A stretch of 64,000 nucleotides of DNA from Streptomyces avicenniae (GCF_000719135.1 NZ_JOEK01000003.1:124001-188000); one strand, 5' to 3'; shown: positions 33,844 to 42,348, numbered from the stretch's first letter. The notes: generated by a model not told the origin, from the sequence alone. Numbers and translations are program-made.

Positions 33844-34794
33844 TCAGGCGGCGAGGACGTCGAGCGCCGCGAGCAGATGCGGCGTCACCTCGCGCCGTGC
33901 CCACTCCAGGTGCGCGGGCGGGGAGGCGCGGGGTATGCCCTCGACCAGCATGATCAGGTAGAGGTAGGCGCGGTAGAAGGCCATCCGCGTCCTGGCGGGG
34001 GCGTCGAGGTCCACGTCGCCGCCCGCCGCCGCGTACCCGGCCAGCAGGTCGGCGTCCGGCTCGGGCGGGGACAGCAGCGTGAGGGACGCGAAGTCGGCCA
34101 GCGGGTCGCCCCAGAACATGCGCTCGCCGTCGATCAGCGCGCCGATGCGGCCCTCGTGCAGGAGGACGTTGCCCTCCCACAGGTCGAAGTGGACGAGCGC
34201 GGGGACCGTTACCGCGTCGAGCGCGGGCGAGGCCGCGGCGGCGGTGGCGCGGATCGCGGCGGGGGAGACGGGCAGGTCGGCGCCGTACCGTTCGGCGTCG
34301 GCCAGGGCCGCGTCCAGCATGGCGGTGAAGGTGCCGCGCCAGTCGTCGGCCGCCTTCACGGCCCCGCCGGGGTAGCCGAAGCGCGGGCCGGTGATCCGGT
34401 GCAACCTGGCGACCGTGGCGCCCAGTTCGCGGCGCAGCGCGGCGCGGCTCCCCGGCGTCAGGCTCTCCCCGGCCGCCGACCACGGGGTGCCGGGGCACTC
34501 GGTCATCAGCAGGAAGCCCTCGCCCGCCGTGACGACGCGGGGCACGGGGGCGGCGGCGTGGGCGGCCGTCTCGTGGAAGAACACGGCCTCGCCGGTGAGG
34601 AGTCCGCGCTCGTACGTCATCGCGGGGGTGCCGGGCCCGGGCGGGATCTTGAGGACGAGGCGGGTGCCGTCGGTCAGCAGGACGCGGTGGACGCCGTTGT
34701 AGGTGCCGCCGGTCAGCGGCTCGTGGGCGGCCACGTCGCCGGGGGAGAGCCCGGCGGCGGCGAGGACGGCGGGCACGCCGGGCGCGTCAGGCAC
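33844..34794 (-). CDS. APH-fold sugar kinase, fructosamine-kinase-like
   Basis: 316 residues. Kinase motifs: GGTYNGVHRVLLTDG (nucleotide loop), RLVLKIP (Lys of ATP site, about 49), HFDLWEGNVLLHEG (about 197, catalytic Asp) and LIDGERMFWGDPLADFASL (about 214, metal Asp). This is the aminoglycoside phosphotransferase/fructosamine kinase superfamily, which also holds the MurNAc kinase AmgK. Its GTG overlaps murQ by 8 bases, so the two are co-translated; a kinase for MurNAc or another cell-wall sugar is therefore likely. Fructosamine repair is the alternative. Confidence 0.8.
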   Translation of the reverse strand: MPDAPGVPAVLAAAGLSPGDVAAHEPLTGGTYNGVHRVLLTDGTRLVLKIPPGPGTPAMTYERGLLTGEAVFFHETAAHAAAPVPRVVTAGEGFLLMTECPGTPWSAAGESLTPGSRAALRRELGATVARLHRITGPRFGYPGGAVKAADDWRGTFTAMLDAALADAERYGADLPVSPAAIRATAAAASPALDAVTVPALVHFDLWEGNVLLHEGRIGALIDGERMFWGDPLADFASLTLLSPPEPDADLLAGYAAAGGDVDLDAPARTRMAFYRAYLYLIMLVEGIPRASPPAHLEWARREVTPHLLAALDVLAA

Positions 34795-35698
34795 GTCCTG
34801 TCCTGTTCAGCGCGGCCCGCAGGTGGCCGCGGGACTCGGAGAGCAGCCGGTCGGCGGTCCCGGCGTCCACGCGGCCGAGGATCGTCAGGATCGCGTGCTT
34901 CACCTCGCCGTCCGTCGCGGTCAGCGCCGCCTCGATCTCGGCGTCGGCCGCGCCGGTCGCCAGCTGCACGATGCGGCGGGAGCGCGCGCGGAGCTTCTCG
35001 TTGGACGAGCGGACGTCCACCATGAGGTTCCCGTACGTCTTGCCGAGCCGGATCATGCTGACGGTCGAGATCATGTTGAGCACGAGCTTCTGCGCCGTGC
35101 CCGCCTTCAGCCGGGTGGAGCCGGCGATCAGCTCGGGGCCGACGACGACCTCGATGCCGTGCTCGGCGGCGGCGGCCAGCGGTGAGCCGGCGTTGCAGGA
35201 CACGCCGATGGTCAGCGCGCCCCGGGCCCGCGCGTGCGTGACGGCTCCCACGGCGTACGGGGTGCGGCCCGACGCCGAGACGCCCACGACGACGTCCTCC
35301 GGTGCGAGACCGAGGCCGTCGAGGTCGGCGGCGGCCAGCGCGGGGCTGTCCTCCGCCCCCTCGACGGCCTCGGACATGGCGGCCGGGCCGCCCGCGATCA
35401 GTCCGACGACCTCACCCGGATCGGTGTTGAAGGTCGGCGGACACTCGCTGGCGTCCAGCACGCCGAGCCGGCCGGCCGTACCCGCCCCCAGGTACAGCAG
35501 CCGGCCGCCGCGGGCCATGCGGTCCGCCGCCGCGTCGATGGCCGCCGCGATCAGGGGGAGCTGACGCGCGACGGCGCCGGGGACGAGCGCGTCCTCGGCG
35601 TTCATCAGACGGACGATGTCGAGCGTGGTGCGGCGGTCGATGTCGGACAGGTCGGAACGGTGTGCTTCCGTGGTCAGCGACTCGAAGTCGGTGGACAT
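34787..35698 (-). CDS. murQ: N-acetylmuramic acid 6-phosphate etherase
   Basis: 303 residues. SIS fold with GAGTAGRLGVLDASECPPTF (about 61-80, which holds a catalytic Glu), GLIAGGPAAMSEAVEGAEDS (about 89), GVSASGRTPYAVGA (about 125), GPELIAGSTRLKAGTAQKL (about 168) and LMVDVRSSNEKLRARS (about 212). It cleaves lactate from MurNAc-6-P to give GlcNAc-6-P, which then enters the nagA route. It follows the MurR-type regulator by 34 bases and overlaps the kinase. Confidence 0.95.
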   Translation of the reverse strand: MSTDFESLTTEAHRSDLSDIDRRTTLDIVRLMNAEDALVPGAVARQLPLIAAAIDAAADRMARGGRLLYLGAGTAGRLGVLDASECPPTFNTDPGEVVGLIAGGPAAMSEAVEGAEDSPALAAADLDGLGLAPEDVVVGVSASGRTPYAVGAVTHARARGALTIGVSCNAGSPLAAAAEHGIEVVVGPELIAGSTRLKAGTAQKLVLNMISTVSMIRLGKTYGNLMVDVRSSNEKLRARSRRIVQLATGAADAEIEAALTATDGEVKHAILTILGRVDAGTADRLLSESRGHLRAALNRTGRA

Positions 35699-35732
35699 CC
35701 GGGCGGCTCTTTCCGTGCGGGTGTGGACGCTT

Positions 35733-36677
35733 CTACCGCTCGCGCGGTGTGTGGCGGTGCGCGAGCGCCTCGTAGCTCGCGTGCAGCGCGGGCGCCGCCG
35801 AGTCGTACGTCCGCTGGGCGACGCCGATGAACAGGCAGTCGATGACGAGGAGCTGGCTCGTCCTGCTGGACATCGCCGCCGGGCGCAGCTCGCTCTCCCG
35901 GGCGGTGGACGTGGTGAGGATGTGATCCGCGTAGTGCGTGACCTCGCCGTCGGGGCGGCCGGTGACGGCGATCGTGGTCGCGCCGTGGTCGAAGGCGACC
36001 TGGAGCGGTTCGATGACGTCCACCGTGCGGCCCGAGTGCGTGATGGCGACGGCGACGTCGCCCGTGCGCAGCTGCACGGCGTTGGTGACCGCGAGGTGCG
36101 GGTCGGCGTGGGCGTGGGCGATGAGCCCGATGCGCAGCAGTTTCTGCGCGAGGTCCTGCGCGACGAGGGACGACGCCCCGGTGCCGTACACATCGACGCG
36201 CCGGGCCGTGGCCAGCGCGCTGACGGCGGCCTCCAGCTGGACGAGGTCGAGGGCGCCCGCCGTGTCGGTGAGGGTCTGCCGCTCGTCGTGCGCCAGCTTC
36301 GCGACGACATCGCTTAACGGGTCGTCCACGGAGATGTCGGCGGTGACGGCGGGGGCGGCGCCCGACGCCTGCTGCGCGGCGAGTCCGGCGAGGGCGAGCC
36401 GCAGGTCACGGTAGCCGGGGTAGCCGAGCAGCCGGGCCGTGCGGACGACGGTGGCCTCGCTCGTGCCGGTGCGTTCGGCGAGGCCCGTGACCGTGAGCGC
36501 GGCGCAGCCCGCCGGGTCGCCCGCGACGGTCTCGGCCACGCGCTGCATGGAACGGGTCATGGAGGGGGCCATCGTGCGCACCTTGGCGGCGAGCGCGGCC
36601 GGTTCGGGGGGCGCGGGGCGGGGAGGTACGGCGACGGGCCGCGGTCGGCCTGCCCGTCGGGCGAAATTTTCCTTCAT
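35733..36677 (-). CDS. murR: MurR/RpiR family regulator of the murQ operon
   Basis: 314 residues. A basic Pro-rich N-tail (1-30) precedes the RpiR helix-turn-helix (about 40-100: CAALTVTGLAERTGTSEATV, VRTARLLGYPGYRDLRLALA) and a C-terminal SIS domain (about 150-290: VYGTGASSLVAQDLAQKLLR, AITHSGRTVDVIEPL) that senses a sugar phosphate, probably MurNAc-6-P. Start ATG 36677 has GAGGA 5 bases upstream. Codon 121 (36317-36315) is TTA, so translation should depend on the developmental tRNA bldA. No other gene but the aldolase shares this. Confidence 0.88.
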   Translation of the reverse strand: MKENFARRAGRPRPVAVPPRPAPPEPAALAAKVRTMAPSMTRSMQRVAETVAGDPAGCAALTVTGLAERTGTSEATVVRTARLLGYPGYRDLRLALAGLAAQQASGAAPAVTADISVDDPLSDVVAKLAHDERQTLTDTAGALDLVQLEAAVSALATARRVDVYGTGASSLVAQDLAQKLLRIGLIAHAHADPHLAVTNAVQLRTGDVAVAITHSGRTVDVIEPLQVAFDHGATTIAVTGRPDGEVTHYADHILTTSTARESELRPAAMSSRTSQLLVIDCLFIGVAQRTYDSAAPALHASYEALAHRHTPRER

Positions 36678-36690
36678 CGCGATCCTCACA

Positions 36691-36710
36691 GATGAAACAT
36701 ATTTTCGATC
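36691..36710. promoter_or_regulatory. Candidate MurR operator
   Basis: Imperfect 20-bp palindrome GATGAAACATATTTTCGATC, 7 of 10 pairs, 14 bases before the murR start in an AT-rich patch. The GAAA-N4-TTTTC pattern is like known RpiR-family sites. Confidence 0.4.
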
Positions 36711-36781
36711 CTGACACCTCGTCAAGGCCACCGGTGGACACGACTGGGTGATTTCGGCCTGACTCTGCTGCAATGGTCCGT

Positions 36782-37156
36782 ATGGACGAGCCGACTGCGG
36801 AAGGAGCCATCCACCGGGGCAGGGCCCTGGTGCTGGCGGATCTGGCGGCGGACGGGCTTGCGGGGCCGGAACAGGTCTCCTTGCTGGAGGCAGCAGTGTC
36901 GCACCGCCGCTGGTGGTCGGACCAGTGGCCGGAAGGCGCGGTCTTCGTGCCGGGACTGCTCGCGCAGGACGTGCAGGACGCCCTGCTGGAGCGGCACGGA
37001 CGGTGGCCCGTCTGCCCGTACTGCGGCGTGGACCCGCGCGAGGAGCAGCACGCGCTGGACCTCGAACCCGAGCTGGGTGAGGACCCGCGCTGGGTCTGCG
37101 GCGTCACCGGGCGCACGGTCGCGCCGCTCGGCGCGCTGGGCGAGGCGCGGGAGTGA
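36782..37156 (+). CDS. Conserved hypothetical protein with Cys-pair motif
   Basis: 124 residues, function unknown. Helical first half (GRALVLADLAADGLAGPEQV, SLLEAAVSHRRWWSDQWPEG), then PVCPYCGVDP (about 77) and a lone WVCGVTG (about 103), which could form a partial zinc ribbon. No signal or membrane segment. ATG 36782 is preferred; ATG 36773 is in frame 9 bases earlier. Followed 4 bases later by the DUF4031 gene. Confidence 0.65.
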   Translation: MDEPTAEGAIHRGRALVLADLAADGLAGPEQVSLLEAAVSHRRWWSDQWPEGAVFVPGLLAQDVQDALLERHGRWPVCPYCGVDPREEQHALDLEPELGEDPRWVCGVTGRTVAPLGALGEARE

Positions 37157-37160
37157 GCCG

Positions 37161-37457
37161 GTGACCGTCTACATCGACCCGCCCACCTGGCCGGGCCACG
37201 GGCGGCTGTGGTCGCACCTGGTGAGCGACGCGTCGTACGGCGAACTGCACGCCTTCGCCGCGCGCCTCGGCGCCCCGCCGCGCGCCTTCGAGCGGGACCA
37301 CTACGACATCCCCGCGGACCGGTACGGGGACGCGCTGCGCCTCGGCGCCGTCCCCGCGTCGAGCCGCGAGCTGGTCGTGCGCCTCACCGCCGCGGGGCTG
37401 CGCCGCCGCAAGCGCCATTCCGCAAACCCGGGCGACACGCCGGGGGCCGGTTCCTAG
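37161..37457 (+). CDS. DUF4031 domain protein
   Basis: 98 residues. DUF4031 pattern: VYIDPPTWPGHGRLWSHLVS at the start, YGELHAFAARLGAPPRAFER (about 28), DHYDIPADRY (about 50). Function unknown; the conserved DHYD block suggests metal or nucleotide binding. The GTG at 37161 lies 4 bases after the preceding stop, so both are probably one operon. Confidence 0.85.
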   Translation: MTVYIDPPTWPGHGRLWSHLVSDASYGELHAFAARLGAPPRAFERDHYDIPADRYGDALRLGAVPASSRELVVRLTAAGLRRRKRHSANPGDTPGAGS

Positions 37458-37468
37458 GATCGGGCGGC

Positions 37469-38008
37469 ATGAGCATTCCAGGGGGCGGGGAGCCCGCGGC
37501 GCTGTTCCTCAACGGCACGGTCGGGGCGGGCAAGACGTCGGTGGCCGAGGCGGCCGGGGAGCTGCTGGCCGACGCCGGGGTCCCGCACGCCGTCCTCGAC
37601 CTCGACCAGCTGCGCCGCGTGTGGCCCGCCCCGGCGGACGACCCGTTCAACGCCGCGCTGCTGCTGCGCAACGTGCGGGACGTGACGCGTAACGCCCGCG
37701 CCGCCGGGGCCGTCCGCCTCGTCCTCGCGGGCGTCGTCGAAGGCGCGGACGACCGCCGTGCGTTCGCCGACGCGCTCGGCGTGCCGATGACCGTCTGCCG
37801 CCTCACCGCCGACCTCGACGTCGTGCGCGCGCGGCTGCGCGCCCGGCACTCGGGGCGTGACGCCGAACTGCGCTGGCACCTCGACCGCTGCGCCGAACTG
37901 GACGAGATCATCGCGGCCTCGGGCACCACCGACCTCGCCGTCCCGAGCACGGCCGGGACCGTCCCCGACGTCGCCCGCGCCGTCCTCACGGGCGTCGGCT
38001 GGCTCTGA
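37469..38008 (+). CDS. P-loop kinase-like ATPase
   Basis: 179 residues. Walker A FLNGTVGAGKTS at about 13-24 and a small alpha/beta nucleotide-kinase core with DLDQLRR (about 46) and VCRLTADLDVVRARLRARHS, a lid-like Arg-rich segment (about 110-125). It looks like an adenylate/shikimate-kinase-type small-molecule kinase; the substrate is unknown. TAGGAT (37455-37460) is 8 bases upstream of the ATG, within the stop of the DUF4031 gene, which suggests its own near-leaderless start. Confidence 0.75.
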   Translation: MSIPGGGEPAALFLNGTVGAGKTSVAEAAGELLADAGVPHAVLDLDQLRRVWPAPADDPFNAALLLRNVRDVTRNARAAGAVRLVLAGVVEGADDRRAFADALGVPMTVCRLTADLDVVRARLRARHSGRDAELRWHLDRCAELDEIIAASGTTDLAVPSTAGTVPDVARAVLTGVGWL

Positions 38009-38063
38009 GCGGCCACGCCCGTCCGGTATGCGGACAGGTGTCCGGAATCACTCCGTGCGGGGA

Positions 38064-39368
38064 ATGGGCGGCGGACGGCGGGGCGTTCCTGTCCGCGTGG
38101 CCGCTACCCCGACTTCCCCCGTGCCCTCCGCGCCCGAGCGGACGACCCGACTCCCCCTCGCCGTCTACGTTTTGGGCGGGGCGGTATTTGCTTTGGGGAC
38201 GAGCGAATTCATGCTGTCCGGGCTGCTGCCCGAGGTGGCCGATGACCTCGACGTCTCCATCCCCACCGCAGGTCTCCTGATATCCGCCTTCGCCATCGGC
38301 ATGGTCGTCGGCGCGCCCGTGCTTGCAGCCGCGACGCAGCGGCTGCCCCGGCGGCTCACGCTCGTCGGGCTGCTGGCCGTCTTCGCGCTCGGCCATGTCG
38401 TCGGCGCCCTGGCGCCCGGCTACGGCGTGCTCTTCGTCTGCCGCGTCGTGAGCGCGCTGGCGTGCGCCGGTTTCTGGGCGGTCGGCGCGGCCGTCGCGAT
38501 CTCGCTGGTGCCCGCCGACGCGCGGGCGCGCGCCATGGCCGTCATGATCGGCGGCCTGAGCATCGCGAACGTCACCGGCGTGCCGGGCGGCGCCGTGCTC
38601 GGGCAGAGCCTCGGCTGGCGCTCCGCGTTCTGGGCGGTGGGCGCCCTGGCCGTGATCGGCCTGGTCGGCGTGCTCCTCTTCGTGCCCGCCACCCCCGCCG
38701 TGAGCGCCGAGGAGCGGACGCCGCTGCGCCAGGAGGCGCGCATCTACCGTGACCCGCAGGTGTGGCTCGCCATGGGCACGATCGCCCTGTTCGCCGCGGG
38801 CACGTTCTGCTTCTTCTCCTACCTCGCCCCGCTGCTCACCGACGTCGCCGGGCTGGACGAGAGCTGGGTGCCGGTGGTGCTGGTGCTGTACGGCATCGGC
38901 GCGTTCCTCGGCACGGTCCTGGGCGGGCGGCTCGCGGACGAGCACATGTTCGGCACGCTGTACTCGGGGCTGCTGACGTCCGTCGGCGTGCTGGTGGTGG
39001 CCGCGCTGGCGGCGGACGTCGCCGGGGTCGTGGTCGTCGCCGCGGGGCTGCTCGGCTTCGCGTCGTTCCTGTGCGCCCCCGGCCTCAACGCGCGGATCTT
39101 CAACGTCGCGGGGACCGGCGCGCCCACCCTCGCGGGCGCGTCGGCCACCTCGGCGTTCAACACGGGCAACGCGGTGGGCCCCTGGGTGGGCGGCCTCGTC
39201 ATCAGCGCGGGACTCGGCTACGCCTGGACGGCCTGGCTGGGCGCCCTGCTCGTGCTCGGCGCGTTCGGCGGCGCGTGGCTCCAGGCGCGCGGGGCGGGGC
39301 AGTCGGTCGTGGTCGCGGCCGGGCTGCCCGTCACACGGTCAGAAGCTGTAGCTCCGCACGCAGATTGA
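38064..39368 (+). CDS. MFS transporter, 12-TM DHA1 (Cmx/arabinose-efflux) type
   Basis: About 434 residues. First helix ALGTSEFMLSGLLPEVADDL is typical of Cmx/CmlR chloramphenicol exporters and AraJ-like proteins; motif A-like region AATQRLPRRLTLVG, and 12 hydrophobic segments in two halves. Probably a drug or sugar exporter. The start is uncertain: ATG 38064 was taken, but GTG 38097 would give the usual short N-terminus. Its 3' end overlaps the HD-protein gene on the other strand by 38 bases. Confidence 0.82.
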   Translation: MGGGRRGVPVRVAATPTSPVPSAPERTTRLPLAVYVLGGAVFALGTSEFMLSGLLPEVADDLDVSIPTAGLLISAFAIGMVVGAPVLAAATQRLPRRLTLVGLLAVFALGHVVGALAPGYGVLFVCRVVSALACAGFWAVGAAVAISLVPADARARAMAVMIGGLSIANVTGVPGGAVLGQSLGWRSAFWAVGALAVIGLVGVLLFVPATPAVSAEERTPLRQEARIYRDPQVWLAMGTIALFAAGTFCFFSYLAPLLTDVAGLDESWVPVVLVLYGIGAFLGTVLGGRLADEHMFGTLYSGLLTSVGVLVVAALAADVAGVVVVAAGLLGFASFLCAPGLNARIFNVAGTGAPTLAGASATSAFNTGNAVGPWVGGLVISAGLGYAWTAWLGALLVLGAFGGAWLQARGAGQSVVVAAGLPVTRSEAVAPHAD

Positions 39369-39969
39369 AGCGCGCGGCCTGCTCCCAGTGCTCCACCGCG
39401 TACGGGGTGTGGAAGAGGGCGGGCAGCGCGAGGAGGCGCCGCAGCACGTCGGCGCGGCCCTCGCGGAACGCGTCGTCGTCCACGTACCCGTACTCCTGCC
39501 TGACCTCGGCCGCGTAGACCGCGTACCGCTCGGGCGTGCCCGCCAGGACGGCGAGGTCGGCGTCGCACAGGGCTGCGCCGTTGCGGTCGGCGGGGTCGGG
39601 GTCGTGGCCCGCCGTGAGACGGACGAGGCGCGCGACCTCGGTGGCGCGCGGGCCGCCGCCGAGCAGGTCCTCGGCGAGGCGCGCGCTCATCTCCTCGTTG
39701 TCGGGGGAGTACGGGTCGTAGACCGCGTCGTGGAACCAGGCGGCCAGCTCGACGGCGGCGGGGTCCGCCGGGTGGCCCGTCAGCTCGTCGAGGTGGCCGA
39801 GGACGGCGGCCAGGTGGGCGGTGGTGTGGTAGCGGCGGTGCGGTTCGGCCCAGCGGGCGAGGAGTTCGCGGCCCAGGCGGCTGCCCGCCGGGCCTCCGTT
39901 GCCTGGCAGCGAGGTGAAGCGCCGCAGCAGCGCGTCGTCGGGCGGGGCGGGGGCGGGGGTGGCGGCCAT
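39331..39969 (-). CDS. HD-domain metal-dependent phosphohydrolase, predicted
   Basis: 212 residues. HD motifs: RRYHTTAHLAAVLGHLDEL (about 45, first His), LAAWFHDAVYDPYSPDNEEM (about 80-99, HD pair) and CDADLAVLAG (about 134, final Asp). Such proteins hydrolyse phosphate esters or nucleotides with two metals; the substrate is unknown. Overlaps the MFS gene tail (convergent). Confidence 0.82.
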   Translation of the reverse strand: MAATPAPAPPDDALLRRFTSLPGNGGPAGSRLGRELLARWAEPHRRYHTTAHLAAVLGHLDELTGHPADPAAVELAAWFHDAVYDPYSPDNEEMSARLAEDLLGGGPRATEVARLVRLTAGHDPDPADRNGAALCDADLAVLAGTPERYAVYAAEVRQEYGYVDDDAFREGRADVLRRLLALPALFHTPYAVEHWEQAARFNLRAELQLLTV

Positions 39970-40001
39970 GGGGCCATTCTCGCGCGGGCGATGCCGTTCC
40001 G

Positions 40002-40703
40002 TTATACGGGGCGCAGGTCGGCGTCGCGCACGTGCCGCAGGAGGACGAGCGCGGTGGCCAGCGCGACGGCGACCCCGGCCAGCGCGAGCGCGGCGTGCGC
40101 GTGGATCACGGCGAGGGCGGCCACGGCGGCGCCGCCCAGCAGCGCGGCCAGGGCCCCGGCCTGGCGCGGTACGGCGTCCCTGCCGCCCGGCGAGACGAGC
40201 GTCACCAGCGCGGACGTGATGACGACTGTGCTGAGGTCCGACAGGCCGGTCGGGCGCATCGCCGCCGTCTGGGCGCCCATCATCAGCGCCAGCAGGGCGG
40301 TGAGCAGGCTCGTCACGGGCTTGCCGGGGCTGTCGCCCAGCACGGGCCACAGCGCGGCGAGGGCGCTCACGAGGCACAACTCGGCCGCGACGACGTGGAG
40401 CGCCACGCGGGGGAGCCGCGGGCCCGTGGCGCTCGCCTGGTCGCGTGCCGCCGCGCGTACCAGCCGTGAGCCCAGCGCGGCGCCGAGGGAGAAGGCGGCG
40501 AGGGCGACGAGCGGCTGCACGACGGGCCGTGCCTCGGCGCCGACCAGGCCGAAGCCCAGCAGCAGGACGTTGCCCGTCATGTTGCCGCTGAACACGCGGT
40601 CGAGCGCCAGGAAGCTGACCGCGTCCACCGCGCCCGTGGCGGCCGTGAGGACGAGCAGCGCCCGGGGATAGAGGGCCGGGGGAGCGGTGTGCGGCACGGC
40701 CAC
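40002..40703 (-). CDS. YoaK/DUF1275 family membrane protein
   Basis: 233 residues with about 6 membrane helices. Family features: LVLTAATGAVDAVSFLALDR, VFSGNMTGNVLLLGFGLVGA (about 37-60) and a GAQTAAMRPTGLSDLSTVVI segment (about 141). Possibly a small-molecule permease; no substrate is proven for the family. It stands alone, 32 bases upstream of the HD gene on the same strand. Confidence 0.88.
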   Translation of the reverse strand: MAVPHTAPPALYPRALLVLTAATGAVDAVSFLALDRVFSGNMTGNVLLLGFGLVGAEARPVVQPLVALAAFSLGAALGSRLVRAAARDQASATGPRLPRVALHVVAAELCLVSALAALWPVLGDSPGKPVTSLLTALLALMMGAQTAAMRPTGLSDLSTVVITSALVTLVSPGGRDAVPRQAGALAALLGGAAVAALAVIHAHAALALAGVAVALATALVLLRHVRDADLRPV

Positions 40704-40724
40704 CGAGCTTAGGGCGCCGCCGTG

Positions 40725-41369
40725 TCAGGGGAGGGCGAGCCGCGCGCAGCGGCGGCAGGTGCGGGCGGAAGTCGCCAGGACGGCGTGCGACGTGACGGTG
40801 ACCGCGCAGGCCAGGGCGGTGACGGGCCAGTCCGTGGCGAGGGCCGACACGAGGGCGAGGGCCAGCGAGGCGGCCCCCAGCGTCACGGCGGCGGCGCTGC
40901 CGGTCCATGCGACGGCGAGGGGCAGGCGCCGTGGGACGGGCAGGGTGCGCGCGAGAGGGCCGGTGACCGGCAGTGCCGCCGCGGCCAGCAGCGCCACGGA
41001 CGCGGACGCGGCGACCAGGTGGACGGCCACGTCGCGCGCGAGCCCCGCGTCGGCGCGGGTGAGGAGCCAGCACAGGAGCAGGAGCGGCACGGTGAGGGCG
41101 GCGGTCCTGGCGGTGTGGCGCGTCTGGGCGAGGGTCAGTTCGCGCTGGCAGTCGGGGACAAGCTCGTCCGGCGTGCCGAACTCGCGGACGGCCGCGTCCG
41201 TGGCGGGCCCGTACGGCATCCCGTCGCGGGTGCGCGCGGCGACGGCGTCGGCGAGGCCGTCGCGTATCTCGGCCACCATGCGGGCCTTCGTGCGGGCGGG
41301 GCCGTGGAGGGCCGAGGTGAGCGCCGCCGCGTAGTCCTCGACCGGGTCGTGCGGGCGGGTGGCGGTCAT
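40725..41369 (-). CDS. PadR-coupled membrane protein
   Basis: 214 residues. An N-terminal soluble helical part (HDPVEDYAAALTSALHGPAR, MVAEIRDGLADAVAARTRDG) resembles the HAAS/permease-prefix domain often fused to or beside PadR targets; four membrane helices follow (about 90-205) and a Cys pair CRRCARL ends it. Its ATG overlaps padR by 4 bases. It is probably a regulated membrane protein of an envelope-stress unit; exact function unknown. Confidence 0.7.
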   Translation of the reverse strand: MTATRPHDPVEDYAAALTSALHGPARTKARMVAEIRDGLADAVAARTRDGMPYGPATDAAVREFGTPDELVPDCQRELTLAQTRHTARTAALTVPLLLLCWLLTRADAGLARDVAVHLVAASASVALLAAAALPVTGPLARTLPVPRRLPLAVAWTGSAAAVTLGAASLALALVSALATDWPVTALACAVTVTSHAVLATSARTCRRCARLALP

Positions 41370-41701
41370 GAGGCGGGCTCGGGCGCGGGGTTGAGGACGG
41401 CGCCGATGACGGCCGTGAACTCCTGCCAGGCGGTGCGCTCCTCGGCGAGGCGACGGCGGCCCGCGTCCGTCAGCTCGTAGCTGCGGCGCCGTCGTTCGCC
41501 GGAGGACTGCCAGCTCCCGCGCAGCAGCCCGGTCCGCTCCAGCCTGCTGAGGGCGGGGTAGATCGTGCCGGTGCGCAGTTCGAGCGCGCCGCCGCTGCGG
41601 CGCTGGACCGCGGTGATGATCGCGTAGCCGTGGAGCGGGCCCGCTTCGAGGACGGCGAGCAGGACGCCGTCGAGGTGGCCGCGTACCGCGTCGGTCTTCA
41701 T
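41366..41701 (-). CDS. PadR family transcriptional regulator
   Basis: 111 residues, the short PadR-s2 form. Winged helix: GHLDGVLLAVLEAGPLHGYA, IITAVQRRSGGALELRTGTI, YPALSRLERTGLLRGSW, then a C-terminal helix for dimerisation. It is first in a two-gene unit with a membrane protein. A 15-bp palindrome starts 2 bases before its ATG and a related one lies 39 bp upstream, so it likely represses itself. No ribosome site fits between operator and ATG, so the mRNA may be leaderless. Confidence 0.9.
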   Translation of the reverse strand: MKTDAVRGHLDGVLLAVLEAGPLHGYAIITAVQRRSGGALELRTGTIYPALSRLERTGLLRGSWQSSGERRRRSYELTDAGRRRLAEERTAWQEFTAVIGAVLNPAPEPAS

Positions 41702-41702
41702 G

Positions 41703-41754
41703 GGTAGGCAGCCTACCTGTCGGATGGCTTGGCGTGCTATGTATTGGCAGCCAA
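41703..41754. promoter_or_regulatory. Two TWGGCAGCCWA operators for PadR
   Basis: GGTAGGCAGCCTACC (41703-41717) is a perfect 15-bp palindrome around A41710. TTGGCAGCCAA (41744-41754) is a perfect 11-bp palindrome around A41749. Shared core TWGGCAGCCWA, centres 39 bp apart, between padR and the divergent membrane gene. Confidence 0.65.
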
Positions 41755-41784
41755 CTTATCTGCGTGTCCACCGGGAGTCAGGTC

Positions 41785-42246
41785 ATGACCGAGCTGCTGC
41801 TGTCCGTCCACGTCCTCGCGGCGATCCTCGCCATCGGGCCGATCGCCGTCGCCGCCTCGCTCTTCCCGCGCCACGCCCGGCAGCCCGGGCCCACCGGGGC
41901 CGCCGCGCTGCTGCACCGGATATGCGGCGGCTACGCGGTGGCGGCCGTCACCGTGCCCGTCTTCGGCTTCGCGACGGCCCTCCACATGGGGGTGCTGACC
42001 GATGCCTGGCTGCTCGTGTCGATCGTGCTGACGGCGCTGGCCGCCGCGGTGCTCGGCCTGCTCGTCGTGCCGGGGCAGCGGCGGGTGATGGCCTCGGTCG
42101 AGGCCGTCGCCGGGGGCGGGGCGGCGGACCCGGGCGCGGCGGCGGTGAACGGCCGCCTGGCCATGGCCACCGGGCTGTTCAACCTGCTGTGGGCGGTCGT
42201 CGTCGTCCTGATGATCGTCCGCCCGGGATCCACGACGGGCGCGTGA
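41785..42246 (+). CDS. Small integral membrane protein
   Basis: 153 residues with four membrane helices (about 5-25, 45-66, 70-92, 128-148), first helix LLLSVHVLAAILAIGPIAVA. Similar in layout to DUF2269-like proteins with a His in helix 1; not clearly assigned. GGGAG is 8 bases before the ATG. It is divergent from padR across the twin operators, so it may also be a PadR target. Confidence 0.65.
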   Translation: MTELLLSVHVLAAILAIGPIAVAASLFPRHARQPGPTGAAALLHRICGGYAVAAVTVPVFGFATALHMGVLTDAWLLVSIVLTALAAAVLGLLVVPGQRRVMASVEAVAGGGAADPGAAAVNGRLAMATGLFNLLWAVVVVLMIVRPGSTTGA

Positions 42247-42348
42247 CGTCGTACCCGCGGGGGAGCGGCGTCGTCCTCGCGGGGGAGGCCGGTGGATCGG
42301 CGCCGCAGGTGACGACCGCGACGGCGGCCGGTTCCTAGCGTTCCTGGC

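Noticed and set aside
36691..36710. A dre (DasR) site before murR
   Set aside because: The sequence lacks the GGTCTAGACC core; it is at best an RpiR-type palindrome.
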